64,000 nt of DNA from an uncultured Bacilli bacterium (GCA_934129885.1 CAKOWU010000006.1:46666-110665); one strand, 5' to 3'. Shown: positions 17,204 through 27,493, counted from the stretch's first letter. Program-made: numbers and translations. The notes: generated by a model not told the origin, from the letters alone.

Positions 17204-17985
17204 ATTATATAAGGTTCATTAATACTTCCTGAACCTTTTATTTTTATGTCAGAAGGTAAAAACATTACTGGGTAGGCATCATTGTATCCTATAACTTTGT
17301 TTCCCGAGGTTACTTCTAAGGCTTCTTGGTAATTTCTTCCTATCCAACTTTTACTGTTGAGTGTTGCGACCATATTTTTAATATTACTATATGTATTAAT
17401 TGTTCACGCAAACTGTTTAGGTAGTAGGTAATTAGAGTACCTGCAGGTGGTTAAATAATTTTCGCTTGTTAATTTTAAATTGTCACACTTTGATGTATTA
17501 GTATTGGCTTTTATGAAATCACTTACGGTTATTAGGCCTATTTTGCCATTCCATATTGTTTGTTTTTCATTTTGTATTTGTTTAGTTAAACCATCGTTAT
17601 CATATGTTATTTGACCGATATTAAAGTTATGTGTTACTACTTTATCTGTATTGTTTAGGGAAGAATAGTATGTGGTGTTTAAGTAGTTATTTAGTGATGA
17701 GATTGTCCAGTCATTTTTATTGTCACTATTCCATACTTGTTTTTCTAAAGGTTCATTTTTTATTATTTTTAAGGTGTTATTTTGTTCTATGGCAACAATA
17801 CGCTAGAGGTCGTTACCTAGTTTTAGATAATTATTTGGATTTGCACCTTTATAGATATACCTATTATTTTCATATATGTCTTGATATAGACCTTCACCGT
17901 CAGTGGTTATTTGTTTTTTTAGGTAGTCTGATGTGTTTATAGTGTTTATATTGCATTTAATCGTACAAAACTGCTGGGTGAATAC
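17194..17985 (-). pseudogene. DUF6273-like surface protein with two Trp-to-stop mutations
   Basis: One minus-strand frame reads through this region with family-typical sequence: NYLKLGNDL-stop-RIVAIE, WNSDNKNDWTISSLNNYLN, ITVSDFIKANTNTSKC, PKQFA-stop-TINTYSN, and the end YPVMFLPSDIKIKGSG plus INEPYII. Both internal stops fall where relatives have Trp (LWRIVAIE; FAWTIN), one TAG and one TGA, so they look like point mutations of TGG. The N-terminus with signal or membrane segment is missing; the recognisable frame starts near 17985. Other frames in this interval are shadows. Confidence 0.75.
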
Positions 17986-18103
17986 GATGATTGGCTTTAA
18001 AACATATGGAAACTAGTGGTAATTTTAAACAAACTAATATGACACGATTAATTAATATTAAGTAAAATACGTTATTTAGATATGAGACAATTTAAAAAAT
18101 GTT

Positions 18104-18784
18104 TTAGGCAGTTTTTATCAGGTTGTTTAGTATTTTTAACATGAAGTCTGCGATGGCAGTGGTGCTTTGAACGAGGAAATTTTCGTAGGTGATTTTATTG
18201 TTATCGCCTGGGCAGTCTGATATGCTTCTTATTATTATAAATGGTACGTTACATAGTTTACATACTTGTGCTATGGCGGCGCCTTCCATTTCTACACAGA
18301 GGGCTCCGAATTTTTGACTTATTTTTTTACTCATGTTTTTTTCGGTACAGAAAATATCGCCAGATGCTATGGTGCCGATAATGGCGTTATGTTGTTTGGC
18401 AATTTCTATTAGGCGTTTATCTGCATTTATGTATGTGCCGATGTTTGGTATGTAGCCTTTGGTGTGGTCAAAAGCGGTTATGTCAAAGTCGTGCTGGATT
18501 AGTTTATCACTGGCAACGATGTCTAGAATTTTTAGGTTTTTTGATACGCCCCCAGCGATGCCAATGCCAAATATGTAATTTGGATTATAGTTATCTATTA
18601 ATATTTGGGTACTGCGGGCGGCGTTTACTTTTCCGATGCCACTCTCTACGATGACTAGTTTTAGCTTTTTATATGTTCCTTTATAAAAGGTTAGATTATA
18701 TATGGTTTGTGTTTTTTCGCAAGCAATTTTCTTTAGAAACTTTTCTATTTCTTCTTTCATAGCGAATATTATACCGATTGTCAT
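18104..18784 (-). CDS. mtnN: 5'-methylthioadenosine/S-adenosylhomocysteine nucleosidase
   Basis: 226 residues, full length. Cleaves the glycosidic bond of MTA and SAH, releasing adenine; feeds methionine salvage and makes S-ribosylhomocysteine. Family motifs: GIIFAMKEE (Glu12), GIGKVNAA, GIAGGV, SGDIFC, CVEMEGAA (Glu165 and Glu167) and the catalytic RSISD (Asp190). AAGGAG on the minus strand precedes the ATG at 18784. Monocistronic and opposite to its neighbours. Confidence 0.95.
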   Translation of the reverse strand: MTIGIIFAMKEEIEKFLKKIACEKTQTIYNLTFYKGTYKKLKLVIVESGIGKVNAARSTQILIDNYNPNYIFGIGIAGGVSKNLKILDIVASDKLIQHDFDITAFDHTKGYIPNIGTYINADKRLIEIAKQHNAIIGTIASGDIFCTEKNMSKKISQKFGALCVEMEGAAIAQVCKLCNVPFIIIRSISDCPGDNNKITYENFLVQSTTAIADFMLKILNNLIKTA

Positions 18785-18938
18785 ATTTTTTGGCTCCTTT
18801 TTGTTTTAGTTTATCATAATGTTTAGAGAATGTCATGATTTTATTTTTATTTTTTGAGTTGTTAAAATGTTTTTTTGACGTTATATCTTTTGGTGTAGTA
18901 AAAAAGGCGTAAAATTCTTGAAAATGCATATATTTTTG

Positions 18939-18967
18939 TTGACAAGGTGGGGCATTTTTAGTATTAT
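18939..18967 (+). promoter_or_regulatory. rplM-rpsI promoter
   Basis: TTGACA (18939-18944), 17-nt spacer, TATTAT (18962-18967). Confidence 0.85.
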
Positions 18968-18976
18968 TAATACTGG

Positions 18977-19026
18977 TACATTTATTTATCCCACATGAAC
19001 AAGTTCTGGGAAAACTTGTTAATGTA
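18977..19026 (+). promoter_or_regulatory. L13-type ribosomal protein leader
   Basis: An outer stem TACATT (18977-18982) with AATGTA (19021-19026) encloses a hairpin AACAAGTT (18998-19005) with AACTTGTT (19013-19020). Position ahead of rplM and compact two-stem form fit the L13 autoregulatory leader known in Bacilli; the match is by structure, not by covariance model. Confidence 0.65.
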
Positions 19027-19045
19027 ATGGAGAAAGGAAATTGTT

Positions 19046-19477
19046 ATGAAAACATACATGCAAAGAAAAGAAGATGTAGTTAGAGACTGGTATGTTATTG
19101 ATGCTGAAGGTCAAACTTTAGGTCGTCTTGCTACTAAAGTTGCTTCTGTTTTAAGAGGTAAACATAAACCTACTTATACTCCTCATATTGATGGTGGAGA
19201 TTACGTTATTGTTGTTAACGCTGGTAAGGTTAATTTAACTGGTAATAAGTTAAATGATAAAATTTATTATAACCACAGTAGATATACTGGTGGTCTTAGA
19301 GAAAGAACTGCTAAAGAGATGGTTGAGAATTATCCTGTTGAAATGATTGAAAGAGCTGTAAAGGGTATGTTACCTAAAGGTAGACTTGGAAGACAAATGT
19401 ATAAAAAATTATTTGTATATGCAGAAAGTGAACATCCACATAGCGCACAAAAGCCTGTGGAACTTAAGGTTGATTAG
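19046..19477 (+). CDS. rplM: 50S ribosomal protein L13
   Basis: 143 residues, full length. Typical start [19 protein letters not shown] and motifs [27 protein letters not shown] and [16 protein letters not shown]. First gene of the conserved rplM-rpsI pair, 10 nt ahead of rpsI. Expected to be controlled through the leader hairpins just upstream. Confidence 0.98.
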   Translation: MKTYMQRKEDVVRDWYVIDAEGQTLGRLATKVASVLRGKHKPTYTPHIDGGDYVIVVNAGKVNLTGNKLNDKIYYNHSRYTGGLRERTAKEMVENYPVEMIERAVKGMLPKGRLGRQMYKKLFVYAESEHPHSAQKPVELKVD

Positions 19478-19487
19478 GAGGGTTTAA

Positions 19488-19907
19488 ATGGCAAATAAAA
19501 AAGAATTTACTGGAACTGGTAGAAGAAAGGCTTCTGTTGCTAGAGTTAAATTAATAACTCCTGGTACTGGTTCAATTACTATTAATGGTAGAGATGTTAG
19601 AGACTTCATGCCATATGAAACTAACGTTATGGATTTAATGCAACCACTTGTTGCTACAAATAATGAAAAAACATTTGATGTTGTTGTTAAAGTTAACGGC
19701 GGTGGATTTACAGGTCAAACTGGTGCTATCAGATTAGGTATTACTAGAGCATTACTTGAATATGATAAAGCTAATGAAGAAAATGAAGATAGTTATAGAA
19801 AAACTTTAAAAAGAGCAGGATTTGTTACTAGAGACGCTAGAGTTAAGGAAAGAAAGAAACCTGGACTTAAAGGAGCACGTAGAGCACCTCAATTCTCAAA
19901 GAGATAA
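19488..19907 (+). CDS. rpsI: 30S ribosomal protein S9
   Basis: 139 residues. [11 protein letters not shown] near the N-terminus, [20 protein letters not shown] in the middle and the tRNA-contacting tail [17 protein letters not shown] few residues longer at the N-terminus than Bacillus S9. AGGAGG precedes the ATG. Co-transcribed with rplM and ended by a terminator. Confidence 0.98.
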   Translation: MANKKEFTGTGRRKASVARVKLITPGTGSITINGRDVRDFMPYETNVMDLMQPLVATNNEKTFDVVVKVNGGGFTGQTGAIRLGITRALLEYDKANEENEDSYRKTLKRAGFVTRDARVKERKKPGLKGARRAPQFSKR

Positions 19908-19923
19908 TAAATTTTATAGAAAG

Positions 19924-19953
19924 AACACTGAACTTTGTTTTTGGTGTTTTTTT
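19924..19953 (+). terminator. Terminator after rpsI
   Basis: AACACTGAA (19924-19932) with TTTGGTGTT (19940-19948), two G-U pairs, then five more T. Confidence 0.8.
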
Positions 19954-20017
19954 GTACTTTATATTTTAATTTTGTGTCAAGAATGGTGTAAAGTCGGGAT
20001 TTTTCTGTCTTTTTGTG

Positions 20018-20046
20018 TTGATAAAAATAAAATATTAGAATATTAT
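20018..20046 (+). promoter_or_regulatory. Promoter of a candidate small RNA
   Basis: TTGATA (20018-20023), 17-nt spacer, TATTAT (20041-20046), with transcription expected to begin near 20053. Confidence 0.6.
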
Positions 20047-20050
20047 TAAA

Positions 20051-20175
20051 GTAGGGAAGGGTCTTGAAAGTAAAAAAATAGTTCATGGGGCTGGACTTAC
20101 AAGCGTCTATTCAATATAAAAAGATACTTATTTCAAGATTTCCTTAATTATGGAGGCAACGCCTTCATTTTTTTT
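20051..20175 (+). ncRNA. Candidate independent structured small RNA (about 120 nt)
   Basis: It lies in the 310-bp gap between rpsI and the methyltransferase gene. It has its own promoter, a long closing stem (GGGTCTTGAAA at 20059-20069 with TTTCAAGATTT at 20131-20141), a smaller inner pairing (AATAG near 20077-20081 with CTATT at 20107-20111), and ends in a strong terminator. The next gene has a separate promoter after that terminator, so the RNA need not be an mRNA leader. I do not recognise it as SRP RNA, tmRNA, RNase P RNA or a common riboswitch. Shape (long closing stem, open middle) is loosely like 6S RNA but it is shorter. Confidence 0.5.
20150..20175 (+). terminator. Terminator of the candidate small RNA
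   Basis: ATGGAGGC (20150-20157), AAC loop, GCCTTCAT (20161-20168), followed by a run of T to 20175. Confidence 0.88.
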
Positions 20176-20202
20176 GCTATAATTTGTTTATTAATGTATA
20201 AT
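20174..20202 (+). promoter_or_regulatory. Promoter of the methyltransferase/pseudouridine synthase pair
   Basis: TTGCTA (20174-20179), 17-nt spacer, TATAAT (20197-20202), beginning at the end of the preceding terminator T run. Confidence 0.6.
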
Positions 20203-20219
20203 GTTTGTAGGTGATTTGA

Positions 20220-21083
20220 ATGCTTAAAATTAGTGATGAATGGAAAGATTATGAATGTTTGGATGCCGGTGGTGGCGAAAAACTGGAAAGATGGGGAGAC
20301 GTTATTTTAAGGCGTCCTGATCCGCAGGCTATGTGGGATATTTCAAAGGATGCGACTTGGAAGAAGGTCGACGCTTTTTATCATAGGTCTGATAAGGGTG
20401 GCGGTTACTGGGAGTATAAGAATAAACTTCCAGAAGAATGGTATGTTTCTTACAAGCACTTAAAGTTTAAGGTTACGCCGACAGGATTTAAGCATACTGG
20501 TTTATTTCCGGAACAGGCTACTAACTGGGATTTTATGATGAATAAGATTAAGGACAGTGGCAGAAAGATAAAGGTTTTGAATTTATTTGCGTATACTGGT
20601 GGTGCGACGATGGCGTGTGCAAGTGCGGGGGCTGATGTTGTGCAAGTTGATGCATCTCGTGGTATGACTGCGTGGGCTAAAGAGAATATGAAGTTATGTA
20701 ATCTTGAAGACAAATATATTAGATTTATTGTTGATGACTGTTTGAAGTTTGTTCAAAGGGAATTTAGACGTGGCAATAGGTATGATGCCATTGTAATGGA
20801 CCCACCTAGTTATGGCAGAGGACCTAACAAAGAGGTTTGGAAGTTTGAGAAGAATATTGCTGTACTACTGGAGGAATGCATCAAAATTTTAAGTGATGAC
20901 CCTTTATTTATTTTGATTAATTCTTATACTACTGGGGTATCTAATATTGTATTAGGTAATATGCTTAAGTCTTCTAATTTACCGGCTGGTAAGATTGAAA
21001 CTGGTGAGGTAGGACTTCATATAACTAAAAATGATATGATTTTACCATGCGGAATATATGGAAGATGGGAATGTAATGATTGA
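20220..21083 (+). CDS. Class I SAM-dependent rRNA methyltransferase (RlmI/RlmK-like)
   Basis: 287 residues. The SAM-binding motif is VLNLFAYTGGATMACASAGA, followed by the acidic strand end VDAS and the catalytic motif IVMDPPSYGRG, as in the Methyltrans_SAM group that methylates 23S rRNA. The short N-terminal domain lacks a full PUA domain (RlmI proteins are close to 400 residues). The exact base modified cannot be read from sequence. AGGTGAT SD before ATG 20220. It overlaps the next gene by 8 nt, so the two RNA-modifying enzymes are translationally coupled. Confidence 0.85.
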   Translation: MLKISDEWKDYECLDAGGGEKLERWGDVILRRPDPQAMWDISKDATWKKVDAFYHRSDKGGGYWEYKNKLPEEWYVSYKHLKFKVTPTGFKHTGLFPEQATNWDFMMNKIKDSGRKIKVLNLFAYTGGATMACASAGADVVQVDASRGMTAWAKENMKLCNLEDKYIRFIVDDCLKFVQREFRRGNRYDAIVMDPPSYGRGPNKEVWKFEKNIAVLLEECIKILSDDPLFILINSYTTGVSNIVLGNMLKSSNLPAGKIETGEVGLHITKNDMILPCGIYGRWECND

Positions 21084-21723
21084 TATTCTATATGAAGATA
21101 ATCATTTATTAGTTGTTTCAAAACCTATTAATGTGCCTGTTCAAAGTGATATAAGTGGAGATGAAGATTTACTCTCTATTTTAAAGAAGTATCTTAAAGA
21201 TAAGTATAATAAGCCTGGCAATGTCTATTTAGGACTGGTACACAGGTTAGATAGGCCGGTTGGAGGACTTATGGTTTTTGCGAAGACTAGTAAGGCGGCA
21301 TCTAGACTTTCTAAAGAGATACGTGATAAGATGTTTAATAAGGTTTATTATGCGGTGGTACTGGGAAATATAAAAAATAGCGATATTTTTGTAGATAAAT
21401 TATACAAAGACAGGGTTAGAAATATTTCTTATGTTTCTGATAAGGGACTTGTTTCTAAATTATCATATGAAAAGATAGGGTACAAAGATGGCTTTTCTTT
21501 GGTACGTATTAATTTAGAAACTGGAAGATCTCATCAAATAAGGGTACAGTTTTCTTCTAGAGGTTTTCCTTTGTACGGTGATCAAAAGTATAATAAAAAG
21601 GCCGTTAAGGCTCCAATTGCTTTATTTGCGGGGAAGTTAGAGTTCGTTCATCCGACTACAAAAGAAGTTATGAGTTTTTCTTTACCTTTGCCTGACAGAT
21701 ATCCTTTTAATTTATTTAAATGA
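21076..21723 (+). CDS. RluA/RluD-family pseudouridine synthase
   Basis: 215 residues from ATG 21076. The catalytic motif is VHRLDRPVGGLMVFAKT with Asp59; YEDNHLLVVSKP and ETGRSHQIRVQFSSRG are also standard. Lacks the N-terminal S4 domain found in larger RluD proteins, so it is a short form as in many Firmicutes paralogues. Start overlaps the end of the methyltransferase gene. Target uridine in rRNA or tRNA unknown. Confidence 0.92.
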   Translation: MIDILYEDNHLLVVSKPINVPVQSDISGDEDLLSILKKYLKDKYNKPGNVYLGLVHRLDRPVGGLMVFAKTSKAASRLSKEIRDKMFNKVYYAVVLGNIKNSDIFVDKLYKDRVRNISYVSDKGLVSKLSYEKIGYKDGFSLVRINLETGRSHQIRVQFSSRGFPLYGDQKYNKKAVKAPIALFAGKLEFVHPTTKEVMSFSLPLPDRYPFNLFK

Positions 21724-21874
21724 TTATAATTTTGTGTAAAATGCGTAAAAAAAGTGCCAAAATTTTGTGCTGTTTATAAAAATATATAGTGTATCATTGC
21801 TTTTTAACTTGATTATGTAAATATTTATTTTATGTGTAAAGTAACAAAAAAAATTCTCTTTTAATTGTTAGATG

Positions 21875-23556
<1,682 letters not shown>

Positions 23557-23581
23557 TGTAATTTTTAAATATGTGTGTGGA

Positions 23582-23660
23582 AGAAAGTTTTGCAAATGCA
23601 GCTGCAAAACTTTCTACTTTTGAATATTGTTGCAAGTACACTTGCAAAATTTCTGTTTTT
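23582..23660. repeat. Two palindromic TTGCAA-type repeats upstream of MBL gene
   Basis: A perfect 13-bp inverted repeat, AGAAAGTTTTGCA (23582-23594) with TGCAAAACTTTCT (23603-23615). A second palindrome follows, TTGCAAG-TACA-CTTGCAA (23630-23647). The two are also an imperfect direct repeat: each has a GCAA palindrome followed by GCAAAA-TTTCT and T-rich sequence. They lie about 90-155 bp upstream of the MBL promoter. No T run follows, so they are not terminators. Confidence 0.7.
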
Positions 23661-23737
23661 CTCAACTATTTTTGGCAATAATATCATTATTTTAGATATA
23701 ACTTTATGTTTGTGTAGTTTAAAAAGTGAAAAAATAG

Positions 23738-23766
23738 TTGACACTTATTTTTATGTCTGCTATAAC
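23738..23766 (+). promoter_or_regulatory. Promoter of MBL hydrolase gene
   Basis: TTGACA (23738-23743), 17-nt spacer, TATAAC (23761-23766). Confidence 0.8.
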
Positions 23767-23785
23767 TAATTTTGGAGATGATAAT

Positions 23786-24580
23786 ATGCATGATTTTGAG
23801 ATTAAAGAAATTTATCCGAATGTATTTCAACTTAGTGATTATAGAGGTTTACATGTTATTTTGATTAATGGTAAAAATAAGTCTATTTTATGGGATATGG
23901 GGTTTGGTGTTTATGATTTGAAGTGTGAACTTAAGAAATTAACAGATAATGAGATTATGGTTTTTGGTAGTCATGGTCATTTGGACCATACTTTAGGATG
24001 TACACAGTTTGACGAAGTTTATGTAAATAAGCGTGATCATAAGTTATTTTACAAGCAAAATGGGTTTGCGATTAGGAGAAAAGTTGGTCAAAATTTGATG
24101 AAACACAATATATACAATAAGAAACAGGCTTTTGAATATAAGCACCGCAAGTTACCAAAGTTGAACGATTTGCCGGTGGGCGCTACTTACGATTTAGGTG
24201 ATCTTACGGCAGAAGTTGTTGATTTATCGGGTCATACGGCTGGTTCTGTGGGATTACTTATTAAAGAGTATAGGTTACTTTTGACAGGGGATGCTGTTTG
24301 TAATGATTTATGGATTTATTTGAAAGAGTCCTTTAGTGCAAAATATTGTTTGGAGACATTGAAAAAGACTTTGAAGTTACCTTTTGATAATTATGTTTGT
24401 GCACATAAAAGTACGATTTTTCCTAAAGAGCATATAAATAGTATTATTGACGTTATGGAGCATTTGGACCCTAGCACTAATAATACAAGGGTTTTATTTA
24501 GGACTACTGAAGTGTATGAGTGTACAAAAGATACGGAGTATGGCACTATTAGTATTTTATATGATGAAAGCAAGTTGTAA
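23786..24580 (+). CDS. Metallo-beta-lactamase-fold hydrolase
   Basis: 264 residues from ATG 23786 (SD GGAGATGA); the frame extends into the promoter, so earlier starts are rejected. The zinc motif is His63-x-His65-x-Asp67-His68 (SHGHLDH), followed by LSGHTAGSVGLL and LLLTGDAVCND, giving the complete two-metal site. It belongs to the broad glyoxalase-II-like group; the substrate cannot be told from sequence. No signal peptide, so cytoplasmic. The tandem palindromes upstream suggest dedicated regulation. Confidence 0.88.
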   Translation: MHDFEIKEIYPNVFQLSDYRGLHVILINGKNKSILWDMGFGVYDLKCELKKLTDNEIMVFGSHGHLDHTLGCTQFDEVYVNKRDHKLFYKQNGFAIRRKVGQNLMKHNIYNKKQAFEYKHRKLPKLNDLPVGATYDLGDLTAEVVDLSGHTAGSVGLLIKEYRLLLTGDAVCNDLWIYLKESFSAKYCLETLKKTLKLPFDNYVCAHKSTIFPKEHINSIIDVMEHLDPSTNNTRVLFRTTEVYECTKDTEYGTISILYDESKL

Positions 24581-24677
24581 AATAATGATGTAATTATTTT
24601 GGCTACCAAGTAGTTAATTATATGGTGATAGAAGAATTATAGCTTTTAAAACACATATATTTTAATAGGTGATTTAT

Positions 24678-25340
24678 TTGAAGATTAAAGTATGTGTTTT
24701 TTTTGCTCTTATATTTTTACTTTTTACGGTTAATTATGTTTCGGCAGAAAATAAAAGTTTGCCACTTATTTCTAAAGTTATTTACCTTGATCCTGGACAT
24801 GGCGGGGCAGATAGCGGCGCTTATTATAAGGGGGTGCGGGAGTCTGATCTCAATTTAAAAATATCTAAAACTATTATGAAAGCTTTAAATGCTGAAGGGG
24901 CGACGGTATATTTGACGAGGTATGACAATTATGATTTAGCGGTTCCTAATGCATATAATAGAAAGCGGAGTGATTTATCTAGACGCGCTAATGTAATTAA
25001 TAAATCTGGATGTGATATGTTTATTTCGATACATTTGAATGCGAGCGAAAGCGTGAGTTGGTATGGTGCACAGGTATATTATGATAGTATAAATAAGGAA
25101 AATGAAAAGATTGCGAAGATATTTTCGGAAGAGGCAAAAAGATATTTAGAGACCAGCAGGGAGTATAAGGAAAATAATACGAAGTATATGCAGCATAGAA
25201 TAAATAGGCCTGGGATTTTATTCGAGGTGGGTTTTCTTTCTAATCCAAACGAAAGGTTATTGCTTCAAGATAGTAAGTATCAGGAAAAAGTTGCGAGTGT
25301 TGTTAGTAAAGCGGTTATTAAATATTTTGCAAATTCATAG
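24678..25340 (+). CDS. Secreted N-acetylmuramoyl-L-alanine amidase (CwlD-like)
   Basis: 220 residues from TTG 24678, preceded by AGGTGAT; a GTG at 24669 overlaps that SD. Signal peptide or anchor at 4-22 (FFALIFLLFTVNYVSA). Amidase_3 zinc ligands His41 (LDPGHGG), Glu55 (RESDLNL) and His119 (SIHLNA), with catalytic Glu183 in LFEVGFLSN. Cleaves the bond between muramic acid and the stem peptide. Closest in length and motif order to CwlD, which in spore formers acts on cortex peptidoglycan, but no other sporulation genes are in the window, so a general wall role is as likely. Confidence 0.92.
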   Translation: MKIKVCVFFALIFLLFTVNYVSAENKSLPLISKVIYLDPGHGGADSGAYYKGVRESDLNLKISKTIMKALNAEGATVYLTRYDNYDLAVPNAYNRKRSDLSRRANVINKSGCDMFISIHLNASESVSWYGAQVYYDSINKENEKIAKIFSEEAKRYLETSREYKENNTKYMQHRINRPGILFEVGFLSNPNERLLLQDSKYQEKVASVVSKAVIKYFANS

Positions 25341-25369
25341 TATTTTCACAAAACAGGTATAAAATATGT

Positions 25370-25375
25370 TATAAT
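25370..25375 (+). promoter_or_regulatory. Extended -10 promoter of the Abi gene
   Basis: TGTTATAAT ending at 25375; no good -35 at normal spacing. SD AGGTG at 25383-25387. Confidence 0.45.
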
Positions 25376-25393
25376 TAATGATAGGTGAATACC

Positions 25394-26323
25394 ATGAAGA
25401 ATAAAATATTTAAAACGATAAGTGAACAGATTGATATTCTAAAGAATAGAGGTTTACTTATTAAAGATGAGGCTGAAACAAAAGAAATTCTTTTGATGGA
25501 AAATTATTTTTTTGTTAATGGATACAGGCATATGTTTATATCTAGTGGTAGGACTAATAAATTCTTACCTGGTACAACTTTTGATGAACTTTATGCTACG
25601 TTTGTCTTTGATAGAAAACTTAGAAATATATTTTTCCAGAATATTTTAATTATAGAAAATAATATTAAGTCTATCATTAGTTACCAATTATCTAAAAAGT
25701 ATGGTTTTAGGGAAAAAGATTATTTAAATCCTAACAATTATACTCAAGATAAACTTGCGGATAGGCAGGTTAGGGATGTTTTGAATAAGGTTAAAAGGCA
25801 GATTAGAATTAACGCACCTAAGCATTCGGCGACGATGCACTATTCACTTAATTATGGTTATATTCCGATGTGGGTTGTTGTTAAGGTCTTGTCTTTTGGT
25901 ATTATGTCAGAATTTTATGGAATTTTAAAGCAAGATGATCAAAAAAGTGTGGCTGATATATATGGTATTAATCCACAGGTGTTGGAGATTTATTTGAGTT
26001 TACTTTCTAATTTTAGGAATGTGTGTGCTCATGAAGATATTTTATATGATCATCGTACGCAGAAGTTAATCCCTGATACTAAGTATCATGAGTTACTTAA
26101 CATTGAAAAAGTTAGTGATGCTTATATTTATGGGAAGAATGATTTATTTAGTTTGGTTATTATGATGAAGTATTTACTTAGAGAAAATGATTTTAAGGTT
26201 ATGATTAATCAGATTAAGTATGAGGTAGATTTACTTGATAAGAAGATTGATGTTATACCACTTAAAAATATTTTAAACAGGATTGGTTTTCCAGATAATT
26301 GGTTTGATATAAAAAATATTTAG
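25394..26323 (+). CDS. Abi family protein (Abi_2, AbiD/F-like, HEPN fold)
   Basis: 309 residues from ATG 25394. Matches the Abi_2 family linked to abortive phage infection: the N-terminal LLMENYFFVNGYRHMF, the FDRKLRNIFFQNILIIENN helix, and near residue 215 RNVCAHEDILYD, the R-x4-H motif of HEPN ribonucleases. In the family these are proposed RNases that shut down translation on phage attack. It sits alone between cell-wall and protease genes, with no restriction or toxin partner, so it is a lone defence candidate. The stop lies 10 nt before htrA, so it may be co-transcribed with it. Confidence 0.88.
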   Translation: MKNKIFKTISEQIDILKNRGLLIKDEAETKEILLMENYFFVNGYRHMFISSGRTNKFLPGTTFDELYATFVFDRKLRNIFFQNILIIENNIKSIISYQLSKKYGFREKDYLNPNNYTQDKLADRQVRDVLNKVKRQIRINAPKHSATMHYSLNYGYIPMWVVVKVLSFGIMSEFYGILKQDDQKSVADIYGINPQVLEIYLSLLSNFRNVCAHEDILYDHRTQKLIPDTKYHELLNIEKVSDAYIYGKNDLFSLVIMMKYLLRENDFKVMINQIKYEVDLLDKKIDVIPLKNILNRIGFPDNWFDIKNI

Positions 26324-26333
26324 GAGGAGTTTT

Positions 26334-27422
26334 ATGCGAGAGAGAATTATTCAAGTGATTGTTTTAGTTATTGCGGTTATCGTAGGCGTGCTTGGAACAC
26401 TGTACTTTTTAGATAAGGATAATATTCAGACAACGTCATCAAAAAATGTGACAATTTCAGAGAAAGACTCTATTAGTGAGGCTGTGGATAAGATTTATAA
26501 TTCTGTAGTTGTTGTGGAAAATATTAGTAATGGACAGGCTGCGGGTTCTGGTAGTGGCTTTGTCTACAAGAAAGATAGTAAATATGGTTATATTTTGACT
26601 AACTATCATGTTGTAAATGGTGCGACCAGTTTAAAGGTTGTTACTATGGACAATAATGAAGTAGACGCTACTTATTTAGGTGGTGACAGTTATACTGATG
26701 TTGCGGTGCTTAGGATTGCAGCTGATAAGGTACTTGATGTTGCTTCAATAGGTGATAGTTCTAAAAGTAGTATTGGTGATACCGTGTTTACTGTAGGTAC
26801 TCCTGTCGGTACCACTTATATGGGTACGGTTACTAAAGGTATTTTATCTGGGGTTAACAGGGAAGTTACTTTATCTGATAGTGAAAATGGTTCTAGTTAT
26901 ATGATAGAGGTATTACAAACTGACGCTTCTATAAATCCTGGTAACAGTGGTGGACCTCTTGTTAATATTAATGGCGAAGTTATTGGTATTACTTCTAGTA
27001 AACTTGTCAATGATGAAATTGAAGGTATGGGGTTCGCTATTCCAATTGAACTTGCGACTTCAGAGGTAGATGAGTTAGAAAAGGGTCAGAGTATAGAAAG
27101 ACCATATATTGGTGTATCTTTATATGATGTAAGTAATAGCAATTATTTCTCTAGATATAATTTTGATATTGACTCTAATATTACTTCTGGTGTAGTTATT
27201 GCTTCTGTTGAAGAAAATGGAGATGCTGCGAAGGCAGGGCTTAAAGCCGGCGATGTTGTTTTATCTGTTGATGGTACTAAAGTAGATGGTTCTGCGAAGT
27301 TTAAATATATACTTTATAAACATTCTATTGGAGATACTGTTAAGGTACATATTAATCGTGGTGGAAGCGAAAAAGATATTGAAATGAAACTTACACAAAC
27401 ACTTGGTAGTACAAAAAATTAG
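26334..27422 (+). CDS. htrA: Membrane-anchored serine protease HtrA/DegP
   Basis: 362 residues. N-terminal membrane anchor (about 5-26), trypsin-like domain with the complete triad His92 (NYHVVN), Asp122 (YTDVAVL) and Ser205 (NPGNSGGP), and one C-terminal PDZ domain (about 255-355, with KAGLKAGDVVLSVDG). Extracytoplasmic quality-control protease of the S1C family. AGGAGG precedes ATG 26334. In many Firmicutes htrA responds to envelope stress through a two-component system; no such operator is recognised here. Confidence 0.96.
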   Translation: MRERIIQVIVLVIAVIVGVLGTLYFLDKDNIQTTSSKNVTISEKDSISEAVDKIYNSVVVVENISNGQAAGSGSGFVYKKDSKYGYILTNYHVVNGATSLKVVTMDNNEVDATYLGGDSYTDVAVLRIAADKVLDVASIGDSSKSSIGDTVFTVGTPVGTTYMGTVTKGILSGVNREVTLSDSENGSSYMIEVLQTDASINPGNSGGPLVNINGEVIGITSSKLVNDEIEGMGFAIPIELATSEVDELEKGQSIERPYIGVSLYDVSNSNYFSRYNFDIDSNITSGVVIASVEENGDAAKAGLKAGDVVLSVDGTKVDGSAKFKYILYKHSIGDTVKVHINRGGSEKDIEMKLTQTLGSTKN

Positions 27423-27444
27423 GATAGATTTTCTATTCTTTTTT
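27421..27444 (+). terminator. Terminator after htrA
   Basis: AGGATAGA (27421-27428), TTT loop, TCTATTCT (27432-27439) with one G-U pair, then T run. Confidence 0.8.
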
Positions 27445-27493
27445 GTTTTTTGTAACAATTATGAAAGTTTTGTGATGTTTTGGTGTGAATGTG

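Noticed and set aside
17631..17942. 103-residue plus-strand frame
   Set aside because: Antisense shadow of the DUF6273-like pseudogene, which has family-typical sequence on the other strand.
17194..17985. UGA read as tryptophan (mycoplasma code)
   Set aside because: One in-frame TGA falls at a Trp position, but a TAG does too in the same gene, addB and others end in TGA, and Trp elsewhere is TGG. A pseudogene explains it better.
18000..18100. tRNA or other stable RNA gene in gaps
   Set aside because: No cloverleaf or conserved T-loop sequence was found in this or the other gaps.
23575..23769. 64-residue plus-strand frame between pyrG and the MBL gene
   Set aside because: It consists of the palindromic repeats and the MBL promoter; no SD.
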